Shown here: positions 26,044 through 59,840 of the stretch, piece by piece
How the letters are laid out: every line of letters begins with the position of its first letter
Position numbering within the stretch: the first letter of the stretch is position 1
Assembly (NCBI RefSeq): GCF_964340395.1
Contig: NC_135554.1
Location: 12,204,251-12,268,250, forward strand
Direction: 5' to 3'
Length of the DNA: 64,000 nucleotides
From: Glandiceps talaboti
Taxonomy: Eukaryota; Hemichordata; Enteropneusta; Spengelidae
The notes under the pieces: model-generated
Seen by the model: the letters and a program-made list of their open reading frames with translations, nothing else
Database searches by the model: none
What the model was told of the DNA's origin: nothing
Made by a program: the position numbers and the translations under genes

Positions 26044-26298
26044 TTGATTGGTACAGTGGATTTTGACTTTAAAATTTATGTTGTTCACGTGCGCGCGCGG
26101 TTTGCGCGCGCACACACACACACACACACAGTTGTTGACAATGCAAAGCTTTCACAAACAAAATATTGTGTTGAAAGTTGGCCAGATGACAATGATGAAG
26201 ATGATGTTGTAATGAGAGACCTTGACAGTGAGAGTGAGGAAAGTGACTGTCCCAGTCAATCAGTTGTTGTAACGGGGGGGGGGGGGGGGGGGGGGTAG
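26044..26298 (+). other. Low-complexity open frame with acidic stretch, function unknown
   Basis: An open frame with an acidic, serine-rich stretch (DDNDEDDVV, then DSESEESD) running into a poly-G tract (26273-26296) and preceded by GC and CA repeats (26092-26130). The adjacent frame at 25832-26047 is also open. No family recognised. It could be a transposase N-terminal relic or chance; no start context or splice signals support it. Confidence 0.15.
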
Positions 26299-26765
26299 AA
26301 GAGCTGGTTCATGGCGGAATGCTCTTAATAAGTATTCATTAATAATACAATTGTAGCAATATAAATAATATAATTTCCTCTCTTTAATACCCACCACTTC
26401 ATGTATATAATCGAAACGTGGGGGGGGGGGAGGGGGGTCATCCCAATTTCTAAAGTCATAGATTTTTTTCCCTGCAGGAGGGAGGGGGGGGGAGTTGAAT
26501 TTTCACTTCTTATCAACCAATTCCTCCGACGCTCCCCAACCGTAAATAATGACGGCTCCCTAGGTCAATCATTTGATTGTGCGCGTTTTCTCAAACCATT
26601 GATGTCTCATCGATGCTAAAACCATGTTTGTCATTACAAGAAAAAAAGCAATGATAATTATTAGAAACCGTACGGCCGATCTTGTAGAAAAAAAGTGAAT
26701 AAGCTACTTCTCGTATTTAGAAATGGAACGACGACCGTGTGACCAGTTAGTTGTGGAGACTCAAA

Positions 26766-26935
26766 AGTGAAAAAATACTTCTTCACTGGGCCATTACCAC
26801 GCGACTGGTCGTGGACAATAGACAGTGAAAAAACATACTTCTTCTTCACTGGGCTACGACCGTACGACTGGTCGTAGACAATAGACAGCGACAAAACTAC
26901 GTCTTCTTCACTGAGCCAAGACCGTACGACATACC
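26766..26935. repeat. Minisatellite, period about 66 bp, ~2.5 copies
   Basis: Repeating unit contains CTTCTTCACTGGGC, then CGACTGGTCGTGGACAATAG, with copies starting near 26766, 26830 and 26895. Small substitutions separate the copies. The minus-strand frame across it (27017-26661) shows the same repeat as protein and is probably not a gene. Confidence 0.7.
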
Positions 26936-28189
26936 ACCTAGTGCACCTTATAATCAAGTTCTCACCACTCATCCGAATGTACCGATAGAAACATCTTTGT
27001 ATTGGTAATATAACCATACTCCGCTATTTTTTTCCTTTAGTGCTCGGTATGTCATGGAAGACCTTTTCAAATGTTCTATTAGTTCAATATGGACCACTTT
27101 TGCCTTTAACTGGTTTGCATGATACACATTATTGCCATATGCGAGCGAAATGGTGCACCATCTGCAAGCAGGACTATGGGTCTAGGAGTTTGCGACAGAT
27201 GTATTCATTCCCAATCGAACCCCGGTCACATCCATGTATCAGTATAGTAACGTCCTGCCAATTTAAAATTCATGAATTTATAGTTTGTTTTTTAGTAGAT
27301 GTATTCAACCAAAAATAGATTATTTTTCATATGTCTCGCCAACGTACTCTACTAGTATTTTAGTATTAGTCACTAGTCACACTGACTCTATTGAGTGTTT
27401 ACGTATCGTAAAGCCTACAATTCAAATTGCAACAAATTATACAAGTTGTCTCCCCATGAAAGAAGTATCCATGGTAACATTAATACGATTTCAATGAGGT
27501 GCTCTAAATATTGTACCCAAAATCAATAAATACATCTTGTAGCATAGCTTTTGGGCCTCACAGTGTGTGCACTGCTCGAAATGATGACAGTGTGCACTTT
27601 ATCATGTCACGTGGCTAGGTACGTATACTGCATGCCGTGTTCAGTGGATCAACAGGTACTGATATGAGTTATTTCCTATTTCATAGTGACCACATTCCAC
27701 AATACAACACTTAGTAATTTCCTTACATGAAATCAACATGTAACTGTATCAACAATGTGAGAATGAGATACAAGGTGTGAGATCAATATATATTTCAAAT
27801 CAGGGTAAGATGAACAATTAAATTCTTTTACTTTTGGGGTGGTTTTTTGGTTGTCTAGTTCTCATCCTACAGAAACGATTTTACTTTTTAATTGGTCTAT
27901 TTGTTCCCCTAAACATGCAAAACATTTCTTTTTTTTTAATTATCCCCCAAATTGAGAAATGGAAGATTTTTCACTATAGCACAGCACTAACATAAAGGGA
28001 CAACAAAAGAACCATTTTTCCTCACCACATACTGACTTTGTATTCATAATACTACAAACTTATTTGAAATTGGATGGACATCTTAAAATTTGGCCAATTT
28101 AATTTTTTTTGGGGGGGGGGGAGAACTAAATGTTTTTAGCTTTTTGTCCTACACTGAACTATTGACCTCACCCCCAATGTGTTGATTTA

Positions 28190-28700
28190 TCATACATAAT
28201 TATGTACTGATAACATTATCCCTTGGCACCCATGTGTTCCAATATTATGAAATTTCATGTGAATTTTATCCAAAAATGTTGAAATTTGGAGGGGGGGGGT
28301 ATAATTATCAATATTGTGACCACTTTGGCTTTAGGAGAAATACATAAACTCTACACATGAATGGTTCAGTTGATTTATCTTACATATGAACTGACAGAAA
28401 TATACTTTGGTGCTTGTGTGTTCCAATATTATACAATGTCAAGTGATTTTTGTTCAAAATTTCGAAATTTTGATGGGGTGGGGGTCACATTTTTTTACTG
28501 GCATTTTAAATTTAGCATATACACAATGATTTTTGTTGTATAATTATGAAGAGTCATTGGTGCATTATACATATGTGCATAGTTATACAAGCTCATTTTA
28601 ATTTTTGTCAAAATTCAACAATATTTCGTAAAAACTTTCTGTCATAAATGTCTAAATTTAGATGGGGTGTGGGGTTACTATTTCAATTCTAGAATTTAAA
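28190..28700. repeat. Diverged tandem repeat, period ~184 bp
   Basis: GTGTTCCAATATTAT occurs at 28234 and again at 28418, each preceded by a TTGATTTATC-CATA block and followed by a G-rich run. A third, weaker unit extends to about 28700. Confidence 0.6.
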
Positions 28701-31130
28701 TGGACGTGGTGACCCACTATTATTTTATCATTAATAAATAAGTGGAATAATACATTGTACACATACAACATATAACAATAATCTATCTTGGACTTTTATC
28801 TTTTTTTGTAGGTTTCTTACATTTTTCTTTAAAAATCGTAAAGCAGCTGGGTATAAAATAACATAGTATTTTATGATACAATGAAAAGAAATTGCAACCA
28901 CATTGGACACATTGTACTAAAATATGTAAGTTCATTAAGTGCTCCAGGGATAATCTTTAACTATCAAAAATTATGATGTAGTTAATTGTTGTAAATCTAC
29001 TATTTTGACCCAAACCAATATGTGTAGATACAAGAGATGGTCATTATCTAGAAAACAAAGGTGGTGACATAGTATTTTCTTTGCATTTTTTACATATTCA
29101 GATATCATTGCTTAGGTATGCAAAGTATAAGAAAAATTAATCGACTTTTTTGAATTTGACACTTCCCCCCCCCCCCCCTTAAATTCATTCCCTAATGTAT
29201 TTATTAATACATTTCTCATACAGTTCAAGAGTCTAACATATTATTACAGTTTTTAAACCAGCGATGCAAATAATAACTGAATAATTGAATCACGACATTA
29301 TAAGCAGTTGTTCTTTGTTTAACAAGTCTTTATGTACAAGTATAACAAATTGTGGTTTTATTTGCCTTTACTCCGAAGACAGACAAGGGGCACTAAACTT
29401 TTATCAAAGCAACAAGTTGTTGTGTTTGTTCTCAGGAAGACAAGTATGTACATGAAATCATTAAGATAGTTGCGTTGTTAAGTTAAGGTGACCACCAATC
29501 ACCTAAGCGATACAAAGATATTTAAATGCACGTCAAAGTCTATGTTGATGATCAATTTCTAGACGTCATATTAACTCTGTTCGAGCTATTTGTCATGTCC
29601 TTCATTATTGTAACTTTAGTGTCTGTAAGTGTATTTTTATTATATATATATTAGTAAAATCAAAGCTATACAATACAATGCAATACAATACAATACAATA
29701 CAATACGATACGATACGATACAATGCAATACAATACAATGTAATACTATTTATCGAAAAGGCAAAATTTAAAAACAAATAGAAGTAAGACCTCAAACTTT
29801 GAAATAGCTGTATGACTTGTACAATCACCATTTCAAGTGAACACATTTCCTATGGATGTATATATTCTTGACGTTTTGTTTACGACTCTTTAGGTATTTA
29901 CCCCGCCTATTAGGTAAATATAAAGTCGTGCAGTTGTTGACAATGTTTTAAAGCTAAGTTACCATTTTTGACATTTATAACCTGAATTATGAGACCAGCC
30001 ACTTAACAGACACGACCTTGTCGGCGCACACGTACACAGCGGAGTAGTCAGTGAACGTTATCGGATGATGACATTTCAATATTGGCTACAATTTCCTGAG
30101 GGAAGTGCATATGGTAACACATTTTATGTGTTATTTGGGTACAAAATTTGGTTAACTTGGTGGCTTGAGTTGCTTATTCCATCAAATTAACAACATACAG
30201 ATTTGATCTGGTTTCTTTCCGTTAGGTGGTCGATACCATTGTGGCGCTATTTATAGTTATGATTCAAGTAGGGGGCATTACGATGTCGTTGCCAGAATTT
30301 AAGTGTAAATGTAACATGCAAGTAGTCTAAAATTCCATTCTAATTGAAAATATTCTTTAAATATTGTTACATTACATCCTCACTAAATGTATCGATTTGA
30401 AGCTTTATCATTTAATTTATTATTTAAAGCTTTTGTTCATACATCACAGGAAACGATGGTGACTGGACCTTTAAAATGAGAATCATATTACACCAGTTCA
30501 TGTTAAATTGAAGAGCAACTCAGTGGTTAGATAGAGTGGTGTAGATATGTAGATGAAAACATTTTCAAACCAGTTTTTCAGTTTAGCAAAGTTATTCTAA
30601 TGTTCATCTATCGTCAAAAAAGCCTTTATGTATGTATGTATGTATGTATGTATGTATGTATGTACGTACGTACGTACGTACGTACGTACATACGTACGCA
30701 CGCTCGCACGCACGCACGCACGCGCGCGCGTATGTGTGTATGTGTGTGTGTGTGTGTCAATTAATCGATAGACAGGAGCGTCAGTCCGAGAATGCAATCT
30801 TAGATGAACCACTGTATGCATAGCTCCTAGTAAATAGGAAGTATAGATATAATTTTACAACACTACAGTATTTAATAATCTGTAAAATATTTCCGTTTGT
30901 TAAACGCACACAATGTAAACGATGTCCCTTGAATTGTTTATAATTGATTCACTAATGATGTATCTGCATTTGACAGAATCACTATGCAACTAATACTGTA
31001 CTTCTAGATGTTTCGAAATTAGAAAATAACATGTTCAAATAAAATGACATAGGTAATAGTTATTAGTTAGCCCCCCTCCCACACCCAACCCCCCAGGAGG
31101 TGCTATTACAATGGGCTCTGTAAGCCCGTC
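28700..31130. other. Intergenic region with simple repeats and a possible RPTP promoter
   Basis: Contains a (CAATA)n/(CGATA)n tract at 29678-29745 and a long alternating GTAT/GTAC/GCAC/GT array at 30627-30758. A TATAAAG box at 29919-29925 followed by a CpG-containing stretch (29990-30060) and a donor-like ATG/GTAACA near 30111 could be the RPTP promoter and untranslated exon. An acceptor TTTTTTAG ends at 32012, three bases before the RPTP ATG. Speculative. Confidence 0.3.
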
Positions 31131-31925
31131 CATGCGTGCGTTCGTAATACGTCAGATAATTTCTCAGAAATGCAATATCTGATTTCTTTCAAACCTGACA
31201 CAAGGGTGAACTATTATGTGGGACATATGCACATTTTTGATATATGCAAATTTGACTGAATGGCGGTCATGTTTGTAGTTAAAACTTATTATTTACTGCA
31301 TAACTCAAAAACTGTAATACATAGAGACTCGATTAAGTCTCTAACCCCATAATATTGTACGCGAGCGATCTTTAGAGACTCTGACCTTTGACTTTGACCT
31401 TTAAGGCTTATTATCAAAATCAAGACACATTGTAGTTTTTACATATCGCCAATCTCTTTTAAATCATGTTTACAAGTAATACAACTTCAATCATATACTC
31501 TATTCATAGATCACGAAAACTATTATGTACTCACATATTGCAGACGCTTTGTAGCAATTATGGGTGGCTAATGTCTTTTATATTACATTTATATATAACG
31601 CAGAACCAAATAATCATACACATGTAATACTTTGATACTCATATCACTTTTTACTCAATGGCAGCCATATTTGTAGTGAACATTCAAAATCGTTAATACA
31701 TGGAGACTATATATTAAAGGGTCTACCCCTATACTGTCAGGTTTAAACTTTGTTTTTAAACACTGACTTTTGACCTAGACCTTGATCTTCAGGTTCACTT
31801 ACTGAAATTCAGGAATTAATGCATTTTTGCAGACACTTACTTCATTTGTTGCCCCCAGTTTCTTTTACACCACGTCTCCGTTCAGTCACATTTGAGAGGG
31901 GGGGGGGGGGGTTATATCTCCTATG
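31130..31925. repeat. Dispersed repeat copy 1 (GGCAGCCATATTTGTAGT family)
   Basis: Carries repeated blocks: a MATGGCGGTCAT/GGCAGCCATATTTGTAGT box, CTGCATAACTCAAAAACTG, a GAGACT box, then TGACCTTTGACYTTGACC. Two units lie here and about three in 35225-36110 within the RPTP. Both copies end in a poly-G tract followed by CTCC. Noncoding; function unknown. Confidence 0.65.
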
Positions 31926-32014
31926 AAGGCTTGTTTTTAACTAACTCTGGTATTTATGCCATATATTGACAGTGTATCTATAGCTACAGTAAAGCCTGCT
32001 GTCGTTTTTTAGAA

Positions 32015-53492
<21,478 letters not shown>

Positions 53493-53609
53493 TGGAATGC
53501 AAGGTAGGGAAATGCATACAATTTCGATCGTTCAAACCCAAAATACGAAAAAGGCAACTTTTGTATTATAGTATCACAATGATTTCAAACTTCCTTTCTC
53601 TGTATGCTA

Positions 53610-53747
<138 letters not shown>

Positions 53748-54228
53748 ATGTGTAGGTCACAGAGGACACGAGATAAACTGAGGCTTTCCGTGTGTCCGTA
53801 CGTCAGAAGATCAAGCAATCACGGATATAAATGAAGTTGTGTTGTTACACTGTATTTCCCAGAGTAATGTTTACTTGACACGAAACATGTATTTAAACAG
53901 AGAAATACCGGTAATAGACAGGATCCGTTTGTTACGCTGAATTCTTCAAAATTACCAAGTGATAACTTTACTAAATGTATGGTAACATATGACATAAACA
54001 TGTCTCTGACAATTGCTGGTTTGTAAAATAATAAAATTACTTTACATGTGTCTGTTTAAAGATATACTCGAGATTTATCCTTGATACTTGAAACCTGATA
54101 TTATTATATATTATATTAATTGCTACAAAGGTGAGATATATTGAACCAGTTTTTAGTTATTTAGTTAACAAAGTGACAGGTCCTTGCAATATTAGTAGTA
54201 GAGCACTATAGACTTAATTCAAAGTAGC

Positions 54229-54368
54229 CTGATGATCGCGCTGAGGAAGCGTGGAACTCCAAGTAACGACTTATAATATCCTTATATTTTTGATCAATTC
54301 TATAAGGATATGTATATTCTTATATTTCGTTATCATTTGAACGAGAATATTTATTCCGATTGTTACAT

Positions 54369-54438
<70 letters not shown>
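54229..54438 (+). repeat. Decayed hammerhead-like retroelement end and (TA)n
   Basis: CTGATGA with TCGCG following (54229-54240) and GTGGAACTCC resemble the PLE end at 33.92 kb, but GAAA has become GAAC, so the ribozyme is dead. A (TA)n array at 54370-54438 follows. Confidence 0.5.
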
Positions 54439-54440
<2 letters not shown>

Positions 54441-54758
54441 AAACATTTTTTTACGTATTCGAGAAAAAAATAATAAAATCGCAAAAATTGTGAAGTATCA
54501 CGGAAAATATTGGATGCGGAAACTGACAGTAGCTTTAAAAAGAAAAGATAACACTGTTCTTCCAATCTGTAATGGTTGTTCATCTGCTAGAAATAAATAA
54601 ATAACATAGAGACCATTTGGAAAACAATGGAAAACCTGAACTAGACACTCACACATGACAAAAAAAATATAATAAATTAAAATAAAAAAATCTACCTACC
54701 CCGGCCCACCTATGCTAAAATTGAGTAATCGGAACCAACATTTTTTGCATTAGGCCTC
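54438..54758 (+). mobile_element. MITE family 1, copy 7, 5' end replaced by (TA)n
   Basis: The internal blocks (GGATGCGGAAACTGACA, CTTCCAATCTGTAATGG, ATCTACCTACCCCGGCCC) and right end TTAGGCCT are intact, but the left end is lost and a (TA)n array abuts position 54438. Confidence 0.72.
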
Positions 54759-55425
54759 ATGTAGTTTTTTAATGGACTATTTACATAGTGTTACTGAAAC
54801 TACAAATTAGGGGAGATACCATCATGAATATTACATTATGATAATGTGTGCAAGAACAGCGACTGAATTGCCTATTTTGTGCCCTGAAGACCTTCAGGTT
54901 TAATACCTCGGGTTTTCATCATTGAATAATGTTCATTAAAGCACCCCACATGTGTTTTGTTATGCTAATAAACTGATGATATAAATATATTTGCATGTTT
55001 GTATGTATGAAATATATTATTAAAGAACGGCAAATCTAAATATCTGTACATGAACGACACAAAACCATCACATCACATCACATCACATCACATCACATCA
55101 CATCAGCAAAAGTATCAGATCACATTGTCGGCTTCAAAAGAAACAAGCGAATAATATTTAACATTACTTTTTTCACCATCAATTTTAGCCGCAATAAAAA
55201 CTTCTATTTCCGTGTGTCTGCAAGTGTCGTCGACGGGAAACGACACAGTGTCGACCGAGACGCAAAATCTTCCGTATGAACCAAAAACGCTTCTTATTTG
55301 CAGTGATATTTCTCTATTTTGTAATAGCTGTGACAAACACCCCTTGTGTAGTGATCATGTTTAGCAGTCATGGAGGTATAACTGCATGGTATAGTCTAAG
55401 TTGAAGACTACCAACTTTGTTTGTA

Positions 55426-55543
55426 GGCTGTAAGATACGTGGTGACGTTCCGCCCTCACCGGCCTCTTCTCACACGCCGATGTATGAGAGCTCCTCGTTA
55501 GGCGGGTCTTACACACTACGTTGTTTGGTGGCCCGGTCTGAGG
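55426..55543 (+). other. Candidate coding exon (unassigned)
   Basis: Lies between TTTGTAG and a GAG/GTAAAG donor. One frame is open throughout (CKIRGDVPPS, then MYESSSLGGS, ending VARSE). GC is higher than in the flanks. Not matched to a family and not linked to a known neighbour; a 39-codon open frame can arise by chance. Confidence 0.25.
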
Positions 55544-55669
55544 TAAAGTGCTGTCCTACCAACCGATACGTGTTACCATGACGCTCAGGCACTTGAAATC
55601 TGCTCTCTGTTTAATTGTCTTGTACATCATAGCTAATAGTTATCTTATCATTGTACACAATACCCCTCT

Positions 55670-55860
<191 letters not shown>

Positions 55861-56341
55861 ATACACTTCTTCTGCAGCATGGCCTAACTACCATCAACCC
55901 ATGGGAATAAGTAATGAAATTGATATGTCTTACCCGGATAATTTCTGGATTGATTACGAGGACGTGATAATGTCATTGACTGTACTGTGATAGTAGGAGG
56001 GGCCATCCCAATCGATGGAGATGATTTGTATTTTTCGTTCAATAAACACCAACAATTTGTTAATTTCAATATAAACCAGAACATTCCCATACCCAAACCA
56101 GGATGGACATTAGTGATCACATATTACATTCAAATAAAACAGCGCCATACACGGTGAAACTTGAGAAAATGTCAGAATGAGATATCTGATATAATGTCTT
56201 GGCTTTGTAGTAGTAAATAATATCTTATAATTGAATAAAAACATATTGTAATTTAACAGAGACATGTTATTATATATCACAATTTATTATTGCATAATCA
56301 TGTTTCACAAATTGAATAAAAAAAAAAAATTTCGAATTGCA

Positions 56342-56792
56342 GGTCATGTACCTTACGGTTGTGTGTACATGGATTGCAATCATGTCGCCGCTAGCTGTAC
56401 AGACATTGACTATTTTAAAGTCAGCGAACTGTTTTTAAGGTAATGCCATTAACAATGAATGCTTTTAAACCGCGACGGCTGGTAATTGTTTTTCCTCACA
56501 ATGGATGACCTAATTCGACAAAGTACATATCACATGACCCGCGTCTGCTGTATGCTAACGATAGTATCATATTTCTCGACTAGTCACTTCAGTCGGATTC
56601 GCTCTTTTAATAAACTTTTCAAATTTGAAACAAAACATCTTACATATTACAATATATGAACTTTGTTATACAATGTACGTGTATGCAATGACTATAATAC
56701 CAACACAATACTGGCATGGTTCACGTAGAACAATTCCGATTTGGTGTCGCTAAGGAGAAACGCGAACTCAACCCTGGAACCTAGCACACACA

Positions 56793-56861
<69 letters not shown>

Positions 56862-57090
56862 CATCCTCAACAACCGTGAACTTATGATATTCTCAGTTAC
56901 ATCATAAATAATTTAAAAGTGAACCACATTTTAGCAACTTACGCATTTTAATCACACATTTCAGTGTATTTTTAGTAGTTACAAAGTAAAAATATATTTA
57001 ACTTGTTGTAATTTTTCAGACGACACAATATAGTTGCCGAAAAACTTGGCCAAATCTCTGGGCTTATTCCATTTTTAGACAAAATATTAA
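56342..57090 (+). other. Two weak candidate exons in matching phase
   Basis: Exon-like 56342-56440 (AATTGCAG acceptor, AAG/GTAATG donor; frame HVPYGCVYMDCNHV...VSELFL) and a second starting 57020 after TTTTTCAG (RHNIVAEKLG...LDKILKYL). The phases agree (2 into 2), but no domain is recognised and the first is also open in another frame. The second runs into a MITE at 57096 with no donor. Confidence 0.2.
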
Positions 57091-57095
57091 AATAT

Positions 57096-57432
57096 TTGTG
57101 TGTTCCCGATAACCCGAATGACCCTAGTTTAAGCCGCCCACCCTAAACATTTTAATTTGTTTAAACATTCAAAACAAAAAAGTTAAGAAACTCTTTGTCT
57201 TCTTGACCTTTTTCATGTATGAATGTTTTCTTTCTCCTGTGATGTCAGCACATATTTCATCAAACTATCACAGAAGGGGAATTCTGACCAACATTTCATT
57301 TATTTTTGAGTGAAAGCAATATTTTTTCAAAAAAAATGAAAAAAATAAATAAATAAAAATGGTAAAAATTAAATATTCAAATAAAATAAAATAAAATAAA
57401 ATCCCTACCTACCCTATCGGAAATACAATTAT
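57096..57432 (+). mobile_element. MITE family 2, copy 3
   Basis: GTGTGTTCCCGATAACCC at left, AGTTTAAGCCGCCCACCCTA, then ATCCCTACCTACCCTATCGG at right, with an AAATA tract before it. Confidence 0.7.
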
Positions 57433-58852
57433 GTTTTCCCGCCTAATATCTGAATGGAATGTTGGTGGTTTTTTTTTAAGTGTGTAGGTTAAACCTTAGT
57501 GAGTGATTGCGTATATCATGTATATTGAACTCCTTGGGAGACTTCTAGTAACTGGGACTTTAAAAGATTGAGGTCATTTTCTTAAATAACATTGAATAAC
57601 AAATTCAAAACATTCGAAATTATGAGAGTAAGAGAAACCTCTCCCAAGGGATGGTATCACTGCCAGTCTAACTTGCTGCCAAAATGACATCTATCTACAT
57701 GGTACATGAACACGAATTTCCATTTGGGTCAGTGAATTGACAAGTTTTGAAAAGTATACAAAACGCGAAACGCCGTAGGTCTTGATAACTGTGTTTATGC
57801 GTACCTGCCCGTGTGTTAAACCTTGTCACGTGAGTGAACAATTGATTTTTGACCTTTTAATACGATTGCAAATTTGCATACCACTGAAATCCTTGAACTC
57901 TTCAACAAAAGTTCTACTGTGTCCGGGGTCATGACCTTTCAGTTGGAAACACAAACTAAAGACAACGCGAATTAAACTAAACACACACACTGCTGTCTTG
58001 CTGTGTCCTTAAGCGTTGTGGGCATATAATTTTACGCGTACGCTATTACCCCAGGCAAGTCGAGACATATTATCGTAAAGGTGTGACCTGGAATGACATT
58101 ATAACAGATGTCGACTTGTACGGCCAGGGTTTTTTTCCTTTGTTTTCTCAAAACGATGCGAATTGGACGTAATCGATGATATGTTTTGGTATCTCAAATT
58201 TGTGAGATGTTGTGACAGTTTGAAATGTTGGCCTTATTTCATACATGATGTTTTATGTAAACTTCTAAATTTATACATCTAACTCATGGGTTCCGCTTAC
58301 TTACAAGTGATTAATAGTCGATAAATAACAGCTATTGAAAAGTGAGTTTGCTAACTGCGCATGGGTTGATCAATACAAATTTGTGAATTCTTTTTCATTT
58401 GGCAAGTTGGCATTGACGAGGACGGTATTAACCAACAACCAGTCTCGCATACAGGATCGGGTATTATAACGCAACCACGCTGTTTGTACTTCATTTCATA
58501 GAAGGGAGAGTAGTTGACACAGTACCGTGCGCCAGACCAGGACTAAAACCCGGAAGATATTTGTTTATCAATGCATGAACTAAACTTGATGTTCCGGGAG
58601 CCACTACTTTAAGGAGCGTCTCCGACCTGAGCTGAAGACGTGGAAGTCTTGGAGAAAGAGTATATACAATATACAGGACCACAACGTGATTCACACACAA
58701 ATACTAAACAATTTGACACACCGTTAACATCGGTTAACTTCGAATTCGCTACCAGAAACTATCAAGGTTTCAACGGCTTGTGTTGATGTAATGCCGCAGA
58801 AGACCGAATTATTGCTCTAACGTTCAATAAGGAAAGCCTTCTATCTGCGACC

Positions 58853-59622
58853 ATGGCTATCCAAATCTCGTCCGAACCCGAACCCGAACCTGAAACAGAA
58901 CCCGAAGATCAAATCAACACTTATAGTGGAAACGGTAACGCTGAACCTGTCCCAGTTTGGGCGCAAGCAAGACAAGCCTGGTCAGTTGGCTGGGAGTTAC
59001 ACGTATATGGACTTGGCAGTGTATACGCGGTGCTGACGTTGCTTTGTTCAGCCGTTATCATACGATCGTACGTGAGAAAAACACACAAGGTTCCTGCGTA
59101 TGCGACCTGCGTTCGTGTTGTCTTGCTTATTTTCGGTTTATTGCGATCAATTTGTCTTTTCACAGACGCCTACCAGTATCGCAATGTGTTTACACCATTG
59201 GTGTACTTCCTGTTATGGACTCTAGCCGAACCTTTCTTTCTCTCCTCATTCAGTGTTTACTTCCTTGTACTACAAGAAGCGACACAGTTTCGCCCAAGGC
59301 GTAAGAAATTTCGCGTTAACCAAACCCGTTTTTTGTTTGGATTTGTGAGTGTTCACTTCATACTCGCAATCATCAGTCCGATTGTATTTAATTTCACTGC
59401 TTCGGTAGGAAACATACTGCAGATAATATGTGGGACATACTACATACTGATTGGTTTGGCAGTGGTTGGCTGTTTTTCGTATCTATCGCGAAAACTACAA
59501 GTACACTACAATCGAATGAGAAACGGATTTTTATTGAAGACGACGCTGAAAGAAGATATGAGTGCACTGCTGAAAATCCTCGTTCACGTGTACATGCTGA
59601 TGGCATCAGGTAATGTCCCATT

Positions 59623-59664
<42 letters not shown>

Positions 59665-59742
59665 CCAACCAGTCAGTCAGTCAGTCAGTCAGTCAGTCTG
59701 TCAACCAACCAATCAATCAATCAATCGATCAATTAATCAATA

Positions 59743-59840
<98 letters not shown>

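Noticed and set aside
59610-59743. C-terminal extension of the PRRT-like frame with INQSINQS repeats
   Set aside because: This is readthrough past a good GTAATG donor at 59610 into an AATC tetranucleotide array; the next exon at 61573 continues the helices in phase.
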